Shown: in pieces, positions 27,222 to 36,685 of the stretch
Layout: every line of letters begins with the position of its first letter
Numbering within the stretch: the stretch's first letter is position 1
NCBI GenBank assembly: GCA_023460235.1
Contig: JAEWRE010000039.1
Coordinates: 62,001-126,000 of the forward strand
DNA from: Bacillota bacterium
Lineage (GTDB): Bacteria > Bacillota > Clostridia > TANB77 > CAG-465
Direction: 5' to 3'
DNA: 64,000 bases
Program-made: the position numbers and the translations under genes
Notes under the pieces: model-generated
Databases searched by the model: none
Seen by the model: only the letters and a program-made list of their open reading frames with translations
Told to the model about the DNA's origin: nothing

Positions 27222-27677
27222 CTATCCCTCCTTTTTAATAATTGAAAATATATTTTCTAATATTCCGGTTCTTATTATACCAAATTTATTATTCAATTCA
27301 TCACTCAAATTATCATCAAAACATATTTTTGATATTTCTATTCCTAAAAAATATCCTTTTATATCAATACTATTTTTACGTAGCATATCAATTAAATTTT
27401 GATCGTGTGAAAATGCATTGTGTCTCTTTAATTCTTTTATTCCTTCCAATTTCATACATGTGACATCTCCAGGTGATATTCCGAAATATGTTGAATCTAC
27501 TATAATTAGAAAATCATTTTCTTCTATTTCATTAAATGTATACTCTACATCTACTTCACCTATTACTACTTTTACATTTATTTTTTCTAGTTCATCTTTT
27601 ATAGACTCAACTATTTTAATACCTATACCATCATCACACATTATACTATTTCCAAGTGCTACACATTTTATATTCAT
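27222..27677 (-). CDS. Hydrogenase maturation endopeptidase (HyaD/HybD family)
   Basis: 151 residues. The motif ALGNSIMCDDGIG holds the first nickel-binding acid, IVDSTYFG the second, and SHDQNL the histidine. This protease class removes the C-terminal tail of the large subunit after nickel insertion. It starts 1 nt after the stop of the large-subunit gene, whose product indeed still has a C-terminal tail. Confidence 0.93.
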   Translation of the reverse strand: MNIKCVALGNSIMCDDGIGIKIVESIKDELEKINVKVVIGEVDVEYTFNEIEENDFLIIVDSTYFGISPGDVTCMKLEGIKELKRHNAFSHDQNLIDMLRKNSIDIKGYFLGIEISKICFDDNLSDELNNKFGIIRTGILENIFSIIKKEG

Positions 27678-27678
27678 A

Positions 27679-29085
27679 TTAATTAATCCTTACATCAAAT
27701 GGTGAAAATCTATCACTTACTACGTGAGTTGCACAAGAAACACAAGGATCAAATGATCTTACTATTCTTCCTATTTCAATTGGATTTTTAACATCATTTA
27801 TATATGTTCCAATAAGTGCCTTCTCTACCACCCCATATACGCCATTTTGATCCTTTGGAGATAAGTTCCATGTAGATGGACTTATAACACTATAGTTTTT
27901 AATTTTTTGTTCATCTATACTTATCCAATGCCCTAGTGTGCCTCTTGTTGTATCAATTAAACCTTTTGATTTTAGCGGCTTATTAAACTCATATCTAGGT
28001 AATGCATTATTTATAGGTTTTATTTTTTCTAACAGCCCTTGCAATATACATGCTATTTTTTCAGTTTCTAATACTCTTGCTATTGTTCTATCCATTGTAG
28101 ATATTCCACCATCATATAGCCCACCAAGTATCATTCTCGCTAGTGGTCCAACTTCCATAGCATATCCAGCATATCTTGGTGTTTTAATAAATGAGTACCC
28201 ATTTTTATTATCTAAATCAACATCTTCAACAACTTCTAAATCATTATCTTTATTCTTCATATACCATGAATGATATACACCCTCAGAAATATATTCAGGA
28301 TTAAAGTCAAATTTAAAATTATTTATAGAAACTCCAGGACCTACAAAAAATATATCTTTATCATCATAATGATCAAATACTCCATATGACATTAGATTAT
28401 TATATCCTGCACCATTAGAAAAATATTCACTATAATATTTAGATATAATATATACATCTGGTATCATTATATCTGTAATGAATGCTTTTATATCAAAAAG
28501 TATTGATTTTAGTTCAATATATTTTGAACTGTCTAGATTTACAGTTACTCCACCTGTAAATATTCCATGAGAATGAGGTGCCTTACCACCCAGTATTGCA
28601 AGCATCTGGTGGGATTTTCTACTAAATTCTAATGATTTAATATAATGCTCTGCTAATTTTTCTTCTATAGGCTTTGGTAATCTATAGTCCATTTTTGCCT
28701 CACTATTTAAACTATCTTTTGAAAATGGATCTTTAATATAATCTGGCAGGGTAAATTGATAAAAATGCCTTAAATGATTTTGTAAAAATTCACTTCCATG
28801 CATAAAATCTCTTATCATTCTATCTTCATTACTTATTTTTATTTCTAGTGCATTTTCTAATGCCATTGTTGAAGCAATTGCATGAGCAGTAGAGCATATC
28901 CCACATATTCTCTCAGTAAAATATGTGGCGTCTAGTGGACTTCTTCCTTTTAACATTTTTTCAAATCCTCTAAACATCATTCCACTACTTTTTGCATCTA
29001 TAATAACATTTTTTTCCACTTGCACTTCTATTTGCAAGAAACCACTTATACGCGTTAGAGGATTAATAACTATTTTTTCACTCAT
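27679..29085 (-). CDS. [NiFe] hydrogenase large subunit
   Basis: 468 residues. The N-terminal active-site motif is RICGICSTAHAIAS at about residues 60-73 and the C-terminal one is DPCVSCATH, so all four cysteine ligands of the NiFe site are present. Behind DPCVSCATH lie 14 residues (VVSDRF...), the part removed by the maturation protease. No signal peptide is expected. The gene starts 14 nt after the small subunit. The protein is short of the typical ~550 residues but has both motifs, as in compact cytosolic uptake enzymes. Confidence 0.96.
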   Translation of the reverse strand: MSEKIVINPLTRISGFLQIEVQVEKNVIIDAKSSGMMFRGFEKMLKGRSPLDATYFTERICGICSTAHAIASTMALENALEIKISNEDRMIRDFMHGSEFLQNHLRHFYQFTLPDYIKDPFSKDSLNSEAKMDYRLPKPIEEKLAEHYIKSLEFSRKSHQMLAILGGKAPHSHGIFTGGVTVNLDSSKYIELKSILFDIKAFITDIMIPDVYIISKYYSEYFSNGAGYNNLMSYGVFDHYDDKDIFFVGPGVSINNFKFDFNPEYISEGVYHSWYMKNKDNDLEVVEDVDLDNKNGYSFIKTPRYAGYAMEVGPLARMILGGLYDGGISTMDRTIARVLETEKIACILQGLLEKIKPINNALPRYEFNKPLKSKGLIDTTRGTLGHWISIDEQKIKNYSVISPSTWNLSPKDQNGVYGVVEKALIGTYINDVKNPIEIGRIVRSFDPCVSCATHVVSDRFSPFDVRIN

Positions 29086-29099
29086 ATAAACACCTTTAT

Positions 29100-29984
29100 T
29101 TAATCACTATATTTAACAAAAGGAGTGGCAGGAAATGTTTTACTTGCACATCCTATACACGGAGTATTGTCCTCAACTGGCCAATTATTTACATCATTCC
29201 ATTGCCTTATTGGACAATCCGTTTTGGTTCTTGGTCCTTTACACCCAAGTTTAATCATACACTCTTTTTGTCCTAATTTATCTGCAAATATACCTTTATC
29301 AAAATATGATCTTCTTGTACATCTGTCATGTATGGTTATCCCATAAAACATTACTGGTCTATTTTCTTCATCTAATTCTGGCATACCAAAATATATTAAA
29401 TTTGCTATGGTTCCAATAATCCAATCAGGATGTCCAGGACATCCAGGAATATTAATAACTTTTTTATCACTTAGTATTTTATCTAAGCTAGTACATCCAG
29501 AAGGATTTGGTTCTGCAGCAGAAATTCCACCATATGATGCACATGTACCAACTGCTAATATATACTTGGCTTTTTCTCCTGCCATTTTGGCAGCATCTAA
29601 TCCGGTAATATATCTATCGTTATATCTTGCTATAATGTTATATCTTCCATCATCCTTAGTTGAAATTGCACCTTCAACTACTAATATAAATTCTGTATCT
29701 AGAGTATCAATAAATTCTTGAAATGCTTTTTCTCCTTCTTGTTGCATTAAATTATTACTATATTTCAAAGTAATCATTTTATTGAATAAAAAAGCTATAT
29801 CTGGATTTTCTCCATTCATTAAAGAAATTATATTACCTGCACACCCATTTGTTTCAAGCCATATTAAATTCATTTTATTAATATTATCATTATCTTTACA
29901 AACTAAATTTGAAAGTGTTCTTCCAGTTATGTTTTTATTTTTTATCATTGGACAATTTGAAATTTGATAAAATTCTTTACTCAA
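29100..29984 (-). CDS. [NiFe] hydrogenase small subunit, group-2-like, CxxN proximal motif
   Basis: 294 residues starting at TTG 29984 with GGAG 6 nt upstream. No twin-arginine signal, so the enzyme is cytosolic. Near residue 48 the sequence is WLETNGCAGNIISLMNG; standard small subunits have CxxC here, and this one has CxxN, as in the cyanobacterial HupS / Huc-type group 2 enzymes. Further ligands are in VGTCASYGG, GCPGHPDW, IHDRC, CMIKLGC, DCPIRQWN and CIGCASKTFP. No cytochrome b or diaphorase partner gene follows; the operon goes directly from large subunit to maturation genes. The electron acceptor is therefore unknown. Confidence 0.95.
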   Translation of the reverse strand: MSKEFYQISNCPMIKNKNITGRTLSNLVCKDNDNINKMNLIWLETNGCAGNIISLMNGENPDIAFLFNKMITLKYSNNLMQQEGEKAFQEFIDTLDTEFILVVEGAISTKDDGRYNIIARYNDRYITGLDAAKMAGEKAKYILAVGTCASYGGISAAEPNPSGCTSLDKILSDKKVINIPGCPGHPDWIIGTIANLIYFGMPELDEENRPVMFYGITIHDRCTRRSYFDKGIFADKLGQKECMIKLGCKGPRTKTDCPIRQWNDVNNWPVEDNTPCIGCASKTFPATPFVKYSD

Positions 29985-30078
29985 TTTAAACTCCTAACTA
30001 TAAATCTTTTATAAAATATTATTATTTTTATACACTATATGATTTATATTTTGAACTTATACTCTTTTTAAAATAGAA

Positions 30079-30105
30079 AAAGACAAGAATGTCATTCTTG
30101 TCTTT
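30079..30105. terminator. Perfect 13-bp hairpin
   Basis: AAAGACAAGAATG (30079-30091) and CATTCTTGTCTTT (30093-30105) are exact complements. It lies between the hydrogenase operon start and the exported-protein gene. Confidence 0.75.
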
Positions 30106-30170
30106 ATATTGTTTTAATTTAATAATTATAAAATCTATATATTCAAATGAAATTTATTTAAATAATTAAA

Positions 30171-30215
30171 AATCTCTCTAAAGAAATATCAGAAGATATT
30201 TACTCTAAAGAGATT
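30171..30215 (-). terminator. Terminator of the TasA-like gene
   Basis: AATCTCT/AGAGATT outer stem and AAATATC/GATATTT inner stem (30184-30201), with A/T-rich flanks. Confidence 0.65.
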
Positions 30216-30234
30216 ATTTAAACGTTCCTTTATA

Positions 30235-31209
30235 TTATGAATTTGTTGTTACTTGTAAATCAAATGTAATATCTGAACCAGATGCGTTATTTTCACAGTC
30301 AACATCTTGTCCTTCTACCCACATATATACTCTTATTTTTGTAATACCAGCTTTTAGTGTAACTAATGATTGATTTGCATCAAATCCAGATACAGTTGAT
30401 ATTGATGGTACAACTGCTGAGAAGAATGTAGCATTATTTGCAGATGTTAATAAAATATTATCAGTTTCATCTATATTAGCTTTTACTCCATAATAAGGTA
30501 ATCTAGCAGCACCAGTAGTAGTTGTTGTTAAACCATAAGTGTCATATGCATTTGCAACAGCAGCTGCAGTATGTACATCATAGTTTAATTCCCATAATTT
30601 TGTAGAAGCAGTATTACCAGCATTTAAAGCTTGTATTGTTGCAATTTGAGAACCAGCTGAAGTATTTCCTTGATCTATAAAAGCAATACGAGAAGCATTT
30701 TCAAGTCCAACTGAAGTTGTTCCATTTTTAGCTTTAACTCCTGAAGCAGTGCTTAAATATACAGGTGTATCTTTTTCTACTTTAAAGAATAAATCAAAAG
30801 TTATATATCTTCCAGTAACTCCTGCAACATCTGTTTGCTTAGCAGTAGCTAGAGTGTAATCACCATCTACATTTGTTCCAACTGTTCCATAGAACATATC
30901 TAATTTACCATTAGTCACATTTCCAGCTGATGAAACTGGTTCTAAAACTGATGGTATTTGATTTACATTAGTTGCATAAGTACTAGTAGCATTTAATATA
31001 TCCTCATTTTGTATTATTGATTTCCAATTTGTACCATCGGTAGAAATTTGTAAACCGTTTTTTGCTTCAACATTTACATTTAAAGAACTAACTGTTACTG
31101 TTTGATTTGACGTAAACCATGCATAAGATGAAGAAATTAATAATGTTGCTGCAACAAATAATAACAATAAACTAGATCTAAGATTATTCTTTTTAATCTT
31201 TTTATTCAT
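30235..31209 (-). CDS. Exported TasA/camelysin-like fibre protein 1
   Basis: About 324 residues. I chose ATG 31209 because AAGGGG lies 7 nt upstream. Signal peptide: basic MNKKIKKNNLR, hydrophobic LLLLFVAATLLISSS, then SYAWFTSNQ, the Y-A-W-F junction seen in SipW-processed proteins. The mature part is Thr/Ala/Asn-rich and beta-predicted. Its end, RVYMWVEGQDVDCENNASG, resembles the C-terminal W-x-E-G-x-D-x-D-C motif of the neighbour at 31344. Monocistronic with its own terminator, high-quality ribosome binding site and less AT-biased codons, so possibly highly expressed. Likely major secreted subunit of the cluster (inference). Confidence 0.8.
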   Translation of the reverse strand: MNKKIKKNNLRSSLLLLFVAATLLISSSYAWFTSNQTVTVSSLNVNVEAKNGLQISTDGTNWKSIIQNEDILNATSTYATNVNQIPSVLEPVSSAGNVTNGKLDMFYGTVGTNVDGDYTLATAKQTDVAGVTGRYITFDLFFKVEKDTPVYLSTASGVKAKNGTTSVGLENASRIAFIDQGNTSAGSQIATIQALNAGNTASTKLWELNYDVHTAAAVANAYDTYGLTTTTTGAARLPYYGVKANIDETDNILLTSANNATFFSAVVPSISTVSGFDANQSLVTLKAGITKIRVYMWVEGQDVDCENNASGSDITFDLQVTTNS

Positions 31210-31343
31210 AACCATACCCCTTTTCACATTTCCTTTCTATGAGATATTCTAGCATAATAGAAAAAAAGTGTCAATATTTTTCATATAATGTAACTAAAAT
31301 GATATTTTTGAGTAATAATTGTGTAATATTTTGTATGTTATTG

Positions 31344-32042
31344 TCAATTTAAGAACTCTTGATTTAATTCCATATTAAGTTTTAATTGACCACCAATTAT
31401 TGAATCAATACAGTCTGGATCGTCACCTTCTAGCCAAACAACTATTGTATATTTATCTCTTTGACCAGGTTCTAGCCCAATTCTTTGTTCTAATGCAACC
31501 ACATCATCTGAGTAAAAAGGTGTTGTATTTTTTTCAGGTTGTCCATCTTTACCAATTTTAGCATATATTTTTCTATTATCATTTTGGTAAATCATTACTC
31601 TTACAGCTTCATCTACATTTCTTATAATACTATATATAGGAATTCTATACCAATAATTTATATAATCACTTCCCATATTATCAACATAAAAAGTATATGC
31701 AATATAGTTACTACCATTATGAGTTCCATTTGCTTCTTTATTTATATCTTTTGGCAACCAATCTATAGATATATTATCTAACAATCCTGCTTCTTTAACT
31801 TTTAAAATTAACTTAGGCTGTTTGTTGTCTGGATCTTCATATATAACCATACCAGTTTTTTTAGAAAATTCTCTATCAAGGTTTATGGTGAATTTACCAT
31901 CAGCATAAACAATTGATAACACTAAATATATAACTATCAAGAAAAATGAGCTTACAAGTAAACTAAATTTAACATATTTTAGTCTTCTTTCTCTTGATTC
32001 TATTTTTTTTGTACTTAACTTTATTTTATTTTTTTCTACCAT
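31344..32042 (-). CDS. Exported TasA-like protein 2
   Basis: 232 residues with a 30-residue charged cytosolic lead, a membrane segment (about 25-47) ending in VYADGKF, and a beta-rich exterior part. The C-terminus has VVWLEGDDPDCIDSIIGG, the same W-x-E-G-x-D-x-D-C element as the previous protein, so the two are related. It may be processed by, or depend on, the SipW-type peptidases further upstream. Anchor or minor subunit of the fibre is an inference. Confidence 0.75.
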   Translation of the reverse strand: MVEKNKIKLSTKKIESRERRLKYVKFSLLVSSFFLIVIYLVLSIVYADGKFTINLDREFSKKTGMVIYEDPDNKQPKLILKVKEAGLLDNISIDWLPKDINKEANGTHNGSNYIAYTFYVDNMGSDYINYWYRIPIYSIIRNVDEAVRVMIYQNDNRKIYAKIGKDGQPEKNTTPFYSDDVVALEQRIGLEPGQRDKYTIVVWLEGDDPDCIDSIIGGQLKLNMELNQEFLN

Positions 32043-32206
32043 ATAATAACCTCAAATAACTGTTTAAATTTTATATTTATAATTATAGAACATATAATAA
32101 GATTTTTCTACATATTTTCCTATTTTAAATCATTTTAGTTAATAATTTATTTGCTTAAATATATTATATATGATAAAATTTAATATATATAATTGAGGTG
32201 AATTAT

Positions 32207-32791
32207 ATGAAGATAGCTAAAAAATTACTGCCTATATTTGGATTTATGCTTTTAATTATAACAATATTTGTATTTGGACAAACATATGCTAAATATCTAA
32301 CATCCGCGTCTGGAAATGCAAATATGACTATTGCAAAATGGAATATAAAAGTAAATAATTTATCAATTAAAAATAGTAGTGATATATCTTCAACAATAAC
32401 GCCATCTTTTCCTGGAACTGAAAATATAGCAAGTGGAATAATAGCACCTAATGCGGAGGGCTATTTTGATCTTAATTTTGATTTTTCAAATGTTGATGTA
32501 TCATTTGAATATCAGGTAATAACAACTCCAAATAATCAAAGTATTGTTAAAGATTTAGTAGCAACTGGTTATAGTATAGATAATGGGGAGACCATTTCAC
32601 TTGATTCATCTGGAAATATTACAAAAGAAATAAATTTGCAGACCAAACCTTCTACCCAAAAAGTTCGTATATTTATTAAATGGATTGAAGATGGTAGTCA
32701 AAAAATGGATAATACTGCAGATACTTCAGTTGCAAATTCATCAAATCCAGTTGCAACATTGGACGTTACTGTAAAATTTAAACAAATATAA
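32207..32791 (+). CDS. Exported TasA/camelysin-like protein 3, opposite strand
   Basis: 195 residues; ATG 32207 follows GAGGTGAATTAT. Signal peptide MKIAKKLLPIFG with hydrophobic core ends in FGQTYAKYLTS. Mature part IAKWNIKVNN, IIAPNAEGYFDL and FIKWIEDGS. It is clearly related to the protein at 39801 (GKWNIEINN, LAPGTLGSFNL). Transcribed away from its neighbours with its own hairpin terminator. Confidence 0.78.
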   Translation: MKIAKKLLPIFGFMLLIITIFVFGQTYAKYLTSASGNANMTIAKWNIKVNNLSIKNSSDISSTITPSFPGTENIASGIIAPNAEGYFDLNFDFSNVDVSFEYQVITTPNNQSIVKDLVATGYSIDNGETISLDSSGNITKEINLQTKPSTQKVRIFIKWIEDGSQKMDNTADTSVANSSNPVATLDVTVKFKQI

Positions 32792-32817
32792 AAGGTTAGA
32801 ATAAATTCTAACCTTTT
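32790..32817. terminator. Bidirectional terminator
   Basis: AAAAGGTTAGAAT and ATTCTAACCTTTT pair perfectly between convergent genes. Confidence 0.8.
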
Positions 32818-33406
32818 AATTTTGTTTTGCTTCAATTAACATTTCTATATGTAGACTCTTAGTCTGGGGATTTGAGTTATAATATTCATAAGCTTTTTGT
32901 CCCCACAATGTATCTAGTTCATCATTTCCAGATTCAAAAGGCCATTCTACTGATATTGAAAATGATGATGATGAATTTCCTTCTAATTTTGCATTATTTT
33001 GTAAATTTATTACAATTTTGAATGGAAAATTAGGGCCAAGTATATCAGTAGTTTCATCAGTATTAGTATTAATTTCATATGTTTGTCCTAAAATTTCTAT
33101 CTTTTGAACTTCATAACTAATAGTAGCAGAAACCTCACCAGTATTTTTTACAGTAACTTCTTTTGTATACTTTTCCATACCAGGATATATTCTATCAACA
33201 TCAAAATTAATATTTGTTTCAGTATTATCATCACCAACTTTAAACTCGATATTCCACGATGATATATGAGCTGACATACTTCCAGAAACCTTAGTAGCAT
33301 AGATAAACCAAGCAAATGAGTTAAATAAAAGTAATACTACCATTATCAATAATGTGCTAATTTTTACATTTTTTCTTATAATCTTTAAAACTTCTAAAAT
33401 TTTCAT
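32816..33406 (-). CDS. Exported TasA/camelysin-like protein 4
   Basis: 196 residues. Signal peptide with NSFAWFIYATKVSGSMSAHI at the junction, again an A-W-F pattern. Then SSWNIEFKVGDD, DRIYPGMEKYTKEVTVKNTG and SISVEWPFESGND, the TasA/camelysin-like beta pattern with a conserved P-G-x-x-x-x-x-x-V-x-N. It is the last gene of the long operon, 3 nt after the peptidase gene, which suggests that peptidase processes it. Confidence 0.78.
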   Translation of the reverse strand: MKILEVLKIIRKNVKISTLLIMVVLLLFNSFAWFIYATKVSGSMSAHISSWNIEFKVGDDNTETNINFDVDRIYPGMEKYTKEVTVKNTGEVSATISYEVQKIEILGQTYEINTNTDETTDILGPNFPFKIVINLQNNAKLEGNSSSSFSISVEWPFESGNDELDTLWGQKAYEYYNSNPQTKSLHIEMLIEAKQN

Positions 33407-33409
33407 ATA

Positions 33410-34009
33410 TCACTCTTCTTTATTATTTTTATCCTCTTTAATACTAGAGTATATTTTTATAATATTTATAAATATTATAATTGCAATTGGTATAAATATC
33501 ACAAAATACATTGAATATAAGTTACTAATAATCTTTGATAAAAAGCTTAATATAATAAGTTTATGAACAATTACGCCTTTTATTTGACTTCCATTTACAA
33601 CAGGATCTTCTACTTCATTTGCAAGTCCTTTTGTATGAAATTTATATGTTCCATCACTATTTTCTTCTATTTTAACTATCTGGTGAGTAATATATTTACC
33701 AGCAAAATCTGATTTTTCTCCTAAATATACAACGTCATCTCCCACTTCCAGTTCATTTAGTTTTACTTCTTTTGAAATTAATACATCACCAACTACATAT
33801 TTTGGCACCATACTCTCTGTAACTATATTAAACATTCTAAATCCTGCTAAACTTAAAGAATTATTTGATACTCTTTGAAGAATAACTACAATTAACATTA
33901 ATACAGCTATTGCAAATAATATGTAATATACAATATTATATATTATATTTAAGATTTTATTTTCTTTTAATTCTTTGATTTTATTTATCCATTTTAACAT
34001 TCTAGTCAT
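33410..34009 (-). CDS. Signal peptidase I, SipW (S26B) type, copy 1
   Basis: 199 residues with two or three membrane helices. Catalytic Ser in TESMVPKY, histidine in YITHQIVKI, and an acidic residue later (EVEDPVVNG). A Ser-His pair instead of Ser-Lys marks the SipW/ER-type signal peptidases, which in Bacillus process TasA-like proteins. The start overlaps the DUF2357-like gene by 8 nt. Confidence 0.9.
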   Translation of the reverse strand: MTRMLKWINKIKELKENKILNIIYNIVYYILFAIAVLMLIVVILQRVSNNSLSLAGFRMFNIVTESMVPKYVVGDVLISKEVKLNELEVGDDVVYLGEKSDFAGKYITHQIVKIEENSDGTYKFHTKGLANEVEDPVVNGSQIKGVIVHKLIILSFLSKIISNLYSMYFVIFIPIAIIIFINIIKIYSSIKEDKNNKEE

Positions 34010-35117
34010 TTATCCTTTCAAAATATTTATCTATATGTTTTTCAAATATATCCTTTATGTCATTTAAATTAATAGATGTTTTTTCAACAGCTAAATTATA
34101 TTTAATTCCTATCATTTTTAAAATTTCTTCCTGAGTAAGGTCACTATTTAATGCAATAAGTTTTTCAATAAGTTGATTTGTTAATTCCTCTCTTGTTAGT
34201 TCATCAGAGGTATTATTTTTAGATGTCTGACTACCATATTTAGTAGTTATTAAATAGTTTAGTAAAAATGTTTCATTTAACAAATTAAGCAAATTCTCAT
34301 CATTAGACAAATCCTTATTTTCATTACTTTGTGTTATTTTATTTTCTAAATTATTTTGTAAATAATCCCATAACTTAATTGCATATTGAAAATTTACATT
34401 CTTTAAAATAACATTTGTCTTCTTTATTGGCGGTGTTACAAGAGCAAAATGTTTTTTATCTAATATTTTATATACCTCAGAATTAGTTATATCAGTGATT
34501 TTTCTTTCAAGATTTTGTATTCTTGCAGATATTTCTTCATATTCACTTTTTAATCCATCAGTTGCATCAAAAGCAGAATTTAACTCTAATTTTATATTTA
34601 CGTCTTCGCCTAAAAATTCTGTTTTAGCCGAATACTCTAAAATCTTGTTTTCATTTTTTTCTATATTGGTTAAATTTTCTATGTAACTTTTTTTCTTACT
34701 TATAAATACTTTCATATTTTGAATTAATGTATATATAAGTCTATTTTCATAAGTATCATAACTTTCTTCTTTATTTATATTCAAGATTTTTGAAGGTCTA
34801 ACATCACCTGTCTCTTTATTATAATCTTGAATTAAATTAGTATTTTTTGATAAATGCTTTATACTTTCAACTGTTATTTTTCTTGCAAGTTCAATTTTTA
34901 CAATATCTTCTTCATTTATTATAAATCTATTTGGATTTCTAAATATGTTATCAAGATACTGTATAGTATCCTCAATTTTTTCTATCCATTCTACATCAAG
35001 TACTGTATCTTTTGAATTAATGTTAAAGTTTAGATTAGAATCCAAATCATTAAAGAATTCATCAATGCTATCGTTATTGTTTTGCTCATATATATTTAAA
35101 ACATTTAAATCCTTCAT
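34002..35117 (-). CDS. DUF2357-like cytosolic partner of the AAA+ protein
   Basis: 371 residues, no membrane segment. Around residues 105-130 it reads VRPSKILNINKEESYDTYEN then RLIYTLI, the S-Y-D-T-x-E-N-R-x-x-x-x-L pattern of DUF2357, a domain that accompanies McrB-type AAA+ ATPases in restriction systems such as LlaJI-like loci. A PD-(D/E)xK nuclease motif normally follows this domain in restriction partners; I do not see a convincing one here. It lies directly behind the AAA+ gene. The pair probably forms a complex. Confidence 0.65.
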   Translation of the reverse strand: MKDLNVLNIYEQNNNDSIDEFFNDLDSNLNFNINSKDTVLDVEWIEKIEDTIQYLDNIFRNPNRFIINEEDIVKIELARKITVESIKHLSKNTNLIQDYNKETGDVRPSKILNINKEESYDTYENRLIYTLIQNMKVFISKKKSYIENLTNIEKNENKILEYSAKTEFLGEDVNIKLELNSAFDATDGLKSEYEEISARIQNLERKITDITNSEVYKILDKKHFALVTPPIKKTNVILKNVNFQYAIKLWDYLQNNLENKITQSNENKDLSNDENLLNLLNETFLLNYLITTKYGSQTSKNNTSDELTREELTNQLIEKLIALNSDLTQEEILKMIGIKYNLAVEKTSINLNDIKDIFEKHIDKYFERIND

Positions 35118-35138
35118 AACTTACATCCAACCTTTCTA

Positions 35139-36668
35139 TTAAGTTAATTTTTTCAGTCTTGTCATGTATTCTATACACTCTTTCATTTTATTTTTACCAA
35201 AAGTCTTATTTAAAAAATCAATATATGGATCTAATTCATCTCGTATATATGATATATTTAATTGTTCAAATTTTCTAAGTATTTTTTTTGCAATAAAATA
35301 ATCAACGCCTTCTATCTCATCTCCACCACATGCAACATATACCGGCACAAATTTCCTCATATGTGAAACTATACGATTACCAAAGGCTATTCTAAAATGT
35401 TGTATTACGTAGTTATCCATTTGTTCGACTTTGTTTAAGGTTTCTTCAGAAATTTGATTATTAGCCATAGCTTCTTCAAATAACTTATCTATATAACTAT
35501 AATTTATATCCATACTAGGTGTATCTGCACACTCAAATACTTGTCCTTTATCATTTATATCTATTGGCATAGCTCTATCATAAACCTTATCAGTTACCAT
35601 GAAAGTAGAATCATCATTGTTTATTGTTCCGATATACCACATATTAGCAGGTATTTTTAATTTACCATTTACTAAATTCTTAGGATCTGTTTTCCAGCTA
35701 TTTGGTACAAGCTCAATAACCCATTCATTTTTATTTGGCATTTCTAGTATTGATAGCATTTCAGCAAAATAATATTCTACACGTGATATATTCATCTCAT
35801 CTAGTATCACTGTATACATATCATCTGTATATCCAGCCATATACATTTCTTTTAACGTTTCAGTCTCATTGAACTTTTTGGTAAATTCATTGAAATATCC
35901 AAATAATTCAGTTCTGTCTCTCCAAGAAGGTTGAACAGATGCCACACAAGAGTCATGCTTTAGAAATTTTCCCCAAGCATATGCTAGCGATGTTTTACCA
36001 GTTCCAGATATACCTTGAAGTATTACTAGTTTTGTTGATGATAAAGCAGCAACAAATAATCTCATCATTTTTTCACTATAAAATAGTTTTAATCTTGAAG
36101 CTGAAAACAATCTAAAATTTTCACAAAGTTCAGGTAATGTAAAACTATTAGCATAATCTTTAACCTTATAACTTTTAAAGATTTCATCAATTTCTGCAAG
36201 TTTAGCAAATCTTTTATCACCAACAACTTTATTGTCCTCTTCATTTTTTTCAGGAGCAGGTCCAAGTAAATTTGATTCACCTGGCTTTAGTCCAATTTGT
36301 GACACTTTCATTGCAAGAATTTCTTCTTTTTCCTTAACCAATGAAGCAACTCTTCCATTTAAACCAGATATTTCTTGCAATAATACTTCTTGATCAATTG
36401 CCTCTTTTCTAAACTTTAAATATTTCTTTAAAATTAGAAATATAAATAAAGCAAATATTAATACTATAAAGACTATTATAACAATTGATATTATTGTAAG
36501 TATCCACCCTGGTGTAGATAAATCACCTTTATATGTACTTATTATATCATTATATGTATTTATATCAAAAGTTTGGGCAATACCTTTTCCAATTGACGTT
36601 ACAATAGTTATTATCCCAGAGAAAAATTGCGATAAAATCTCATATAAAAATCTTGTAAATGTTTCCAT
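35139..36668 (-). CDS. Membrane-anchored McrB-type AAA+ ATPase
   Basis: 509 residues. Residues about 50-87 form a strong membrane helix (GWILTIISIVIIVFIVLIFA), then a coiled-coil-like stretch, then an AAA+ domain with Walker A GISGTGKT (about 219), Walker B YTVILDEMN (about 284) and sensor GTINNDDST (about 347). The pattern L-D-E-M-N and G-T-x-N-x-D-x-S/T is that of the McrB clade. McrB GTPases normally move DNA for a nuclease; a membrane anchor is not typical. The gene sits in the middle of an operon for exported proteins and signal peptidases. A role in assembly or quality control of the secreted fibre is possible; so is a defence role. Confidence 0.8.
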   Translation of the reverse strand: METFTRFLYEILSQFFSGIITIVTSIGKGIAQTFDINTYNDIISTYKGDLSTPGWILTIISIVIIVFIVLIFALFIFLILKKYLKFRKEAIDQEVLLQEISGLNGRVASLVKEKEEILAMKVSQIGLKPGESNLLGPAPEKNEEDNKVVGDKRFAKLAEIDEIFKSYKVKDYANSFTLPELCENFRLFSASRLKLFYSEKMMRLFVAALSSTKLVILQGISGTGKTSLAYAWGKFLKHDSCVASVQPSWRDRTELFGYFNEFTKKFNETETLKEMYMAGYTDDMYTVILDEMNISRVEYYFAEMLSILEMPNKNEWVIELVPNSWKTDPKNLVNGKLKIPANMWYIGTINNDDSTFMVTDKVYDRAMPIDINDKGQVFECADTPSMDINYSYIDKLFEEAMANNQISEETLNKVEQMDNYVIQHFRIAFGNRIVSHMRKFVPVYVACGGDEIEGVDYFIAKKILRKFEQLNISYIRDELDPYIDFLNKTFGKNKMKECIEYMTRLKKLT

Positions 36669-36685
36669 TACACACCTCTTATCTA

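Noticed and set aside
30079..30105. Perfect 13-bp inverted repeat taken as an operator
   Set aside because: One-nucleotide centre, A/T flanks and position between transcription units fit a terminator better.
34002..36668. McrBC-type restriction system as the simple reading of the AAA+ / DUF2357-like pair
   Set aside because: No nuclease motif found, a membrane helix is present in the ATPase, and the flanking genes are all secretion or surface genes; kept only as an alternative.
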